Origin: CAWBRT01 sp963696525
GTDB lineage: Bacteria > Acidobacteriota > Terriglobia > Terriglobales > Acidobacteriaceae
DNA length: 64,000 nt
Direction: 5' to 3'
Assembly: GCA_963696525.1 (NCBI GenBank)
Contig: CAVOKO010000011.1
Coordinates: forward strand, 778,222 to 842,221
Below are positions 63,864 to 64,000 of the stretch, piece after piece. The notes under the pieces are model-generated. The model saw nothing but the letters and a program-made list of their open reading frames with translations, ran no database searches and was not told the DNA's origin. The number at the start of each line of letters is the position of its first letter. Position 1 is the stretch's first letter. Made by a program: the position numbers and the translations under genes.

Positions 63864-64000
63864 ATGAACAGAAATACAATCGCAATCGTTGGTTGCGGCC
63901 TGATGGGAAGCGACGTCGCCGCTATCTTCCTGGCGGCCGGCTGGAACGTGCAGGCGGCGGAACCCGACGTGGCGAGTTGGGAGGCGCGCCGCGAAAGAGT
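63864..64000 (+). CDS. NAD-binding 3-hydroxyacyl-CoA dehydrogenase-like protein, partial
   Basis: The first 45 residues start MNRNTIAIVGCGLMGSDVAA, the GxGxxGxxxA Rossmann motif of 3-hydroxyacyl-CoA or L-gulonate dehydrogenases, followed by LAAGWNVQAAEPD. The right edge cuts the gene. It is 47 bp downstream of the PrpD-family gene on the same strand and is probably co-transcribed. The family is clear, while the substrate is not. Confidence 0.7.
   Translation, partial: MNRNTIAIVGCGLMGSDVAAIFLAAGWNVQAAEPDVASWEARRER

Noticed and set aside
1..64000. tRNA, rRNA or CRISPR arrays
   Set aside because: I scanned the intergenic stretches by eye and saw no cloverleaf-like arms with CCA-type ends, no rRNA signature and no regularly spaced repeats. 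A covariance-model scan would be decisive.

Overview
The window is a GC-rich bacterial chromosome segment with about 57 protein genes and no RNA gene, CRISPR array or complete insertion sequence that I can see. The gene families (a TreT-type trehalose synthase paired with a DUF5752 protein, HslUV, many catabolic genes for aromatic and organic acids, dispersed short foldback repeats) suggest an Acidobacteriota genome, probably from soil or sediment. This is an inference from content, not a phylogenetic result.

Left third (1-23.5 kb). Every gene is on the minus strand. In transcription order there are a threonine aldolase, an Fe-S/FMN reductase-like protein, a 2-hydroxyacid dehydrogenase / class II aldolase / FGGY kinase set, a YqeC-MocA fusion and a YqeB protein (maturation factors of molybdenum hydroxylases), and a three-subunit molybdenum hydroxylase with a Tat signal on its [2Fe-2S] subunit. 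These are followed by an enolase-superfamily enzyme, a Tat-type LigI-like amidohydrolase and a 2-oxopent-4-enoate hydratase-like enzyme. Next comes a complete corrinoid methyltransfer module: RACo-type activator, homocysteine methyltransferase domain protein, UroD-like methyltransferase, corrinoid protein and DUF1638. An MFS organic-acid carrier and the first subunits of a 2-oxoacid:ferredoxin oxidoreductase end the block. It reads as a locus for demethylating and oxidising methoxylated or related organic acids.

Middle (23.8-49.2 kb). This is mixed transport, envelope and housekeeping: a split chromate transporter, a DASS anion carrier, a cysteine-rich Sel1 protein, a CPBP protease, a cation/proton antiporter, DUF5752/TreT, DUF2071, hemerythrin, a large TPR protein, LOG, an M20 amidohydrolase, an MFS exporter, HslU/HslV, a CBS protein, RsmD, an M50 protease and an RlmI-like methyltransferase.

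Right part (49.2-64 kb). This is a second catabolic island. A minus-strand run encodes TcuA/TcuB (tricarballylate-type dehydrogenase and its electron-transfer partner), a DUF1932 dehydrogenase, a short aconitase, an RraA/LigK-like aldolase and a second LigI-like amidohydrolase. Around it are a divergent LysR regulator, an MFS carrier, a DctA symporter, an MmgE/PrpD protein and a 3-hydroxyacyl-CoA dehydrogenase-like gene. A palindromic box is shared by two intergenic regions of the island and may be the LysR operator. The gene set suggests an oxidation route for a tricarboxylate that may converge on 4-oxalomesaconate.

Reading-frame damage is a major feature. About fifteen genes need single-base corrections, and at least sixteen corrections fall in the 3.9-kb molybdenum hydroxylase locus alone. 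Many look like indel errors of an assembly, but the clustering leaves true gene decay open.
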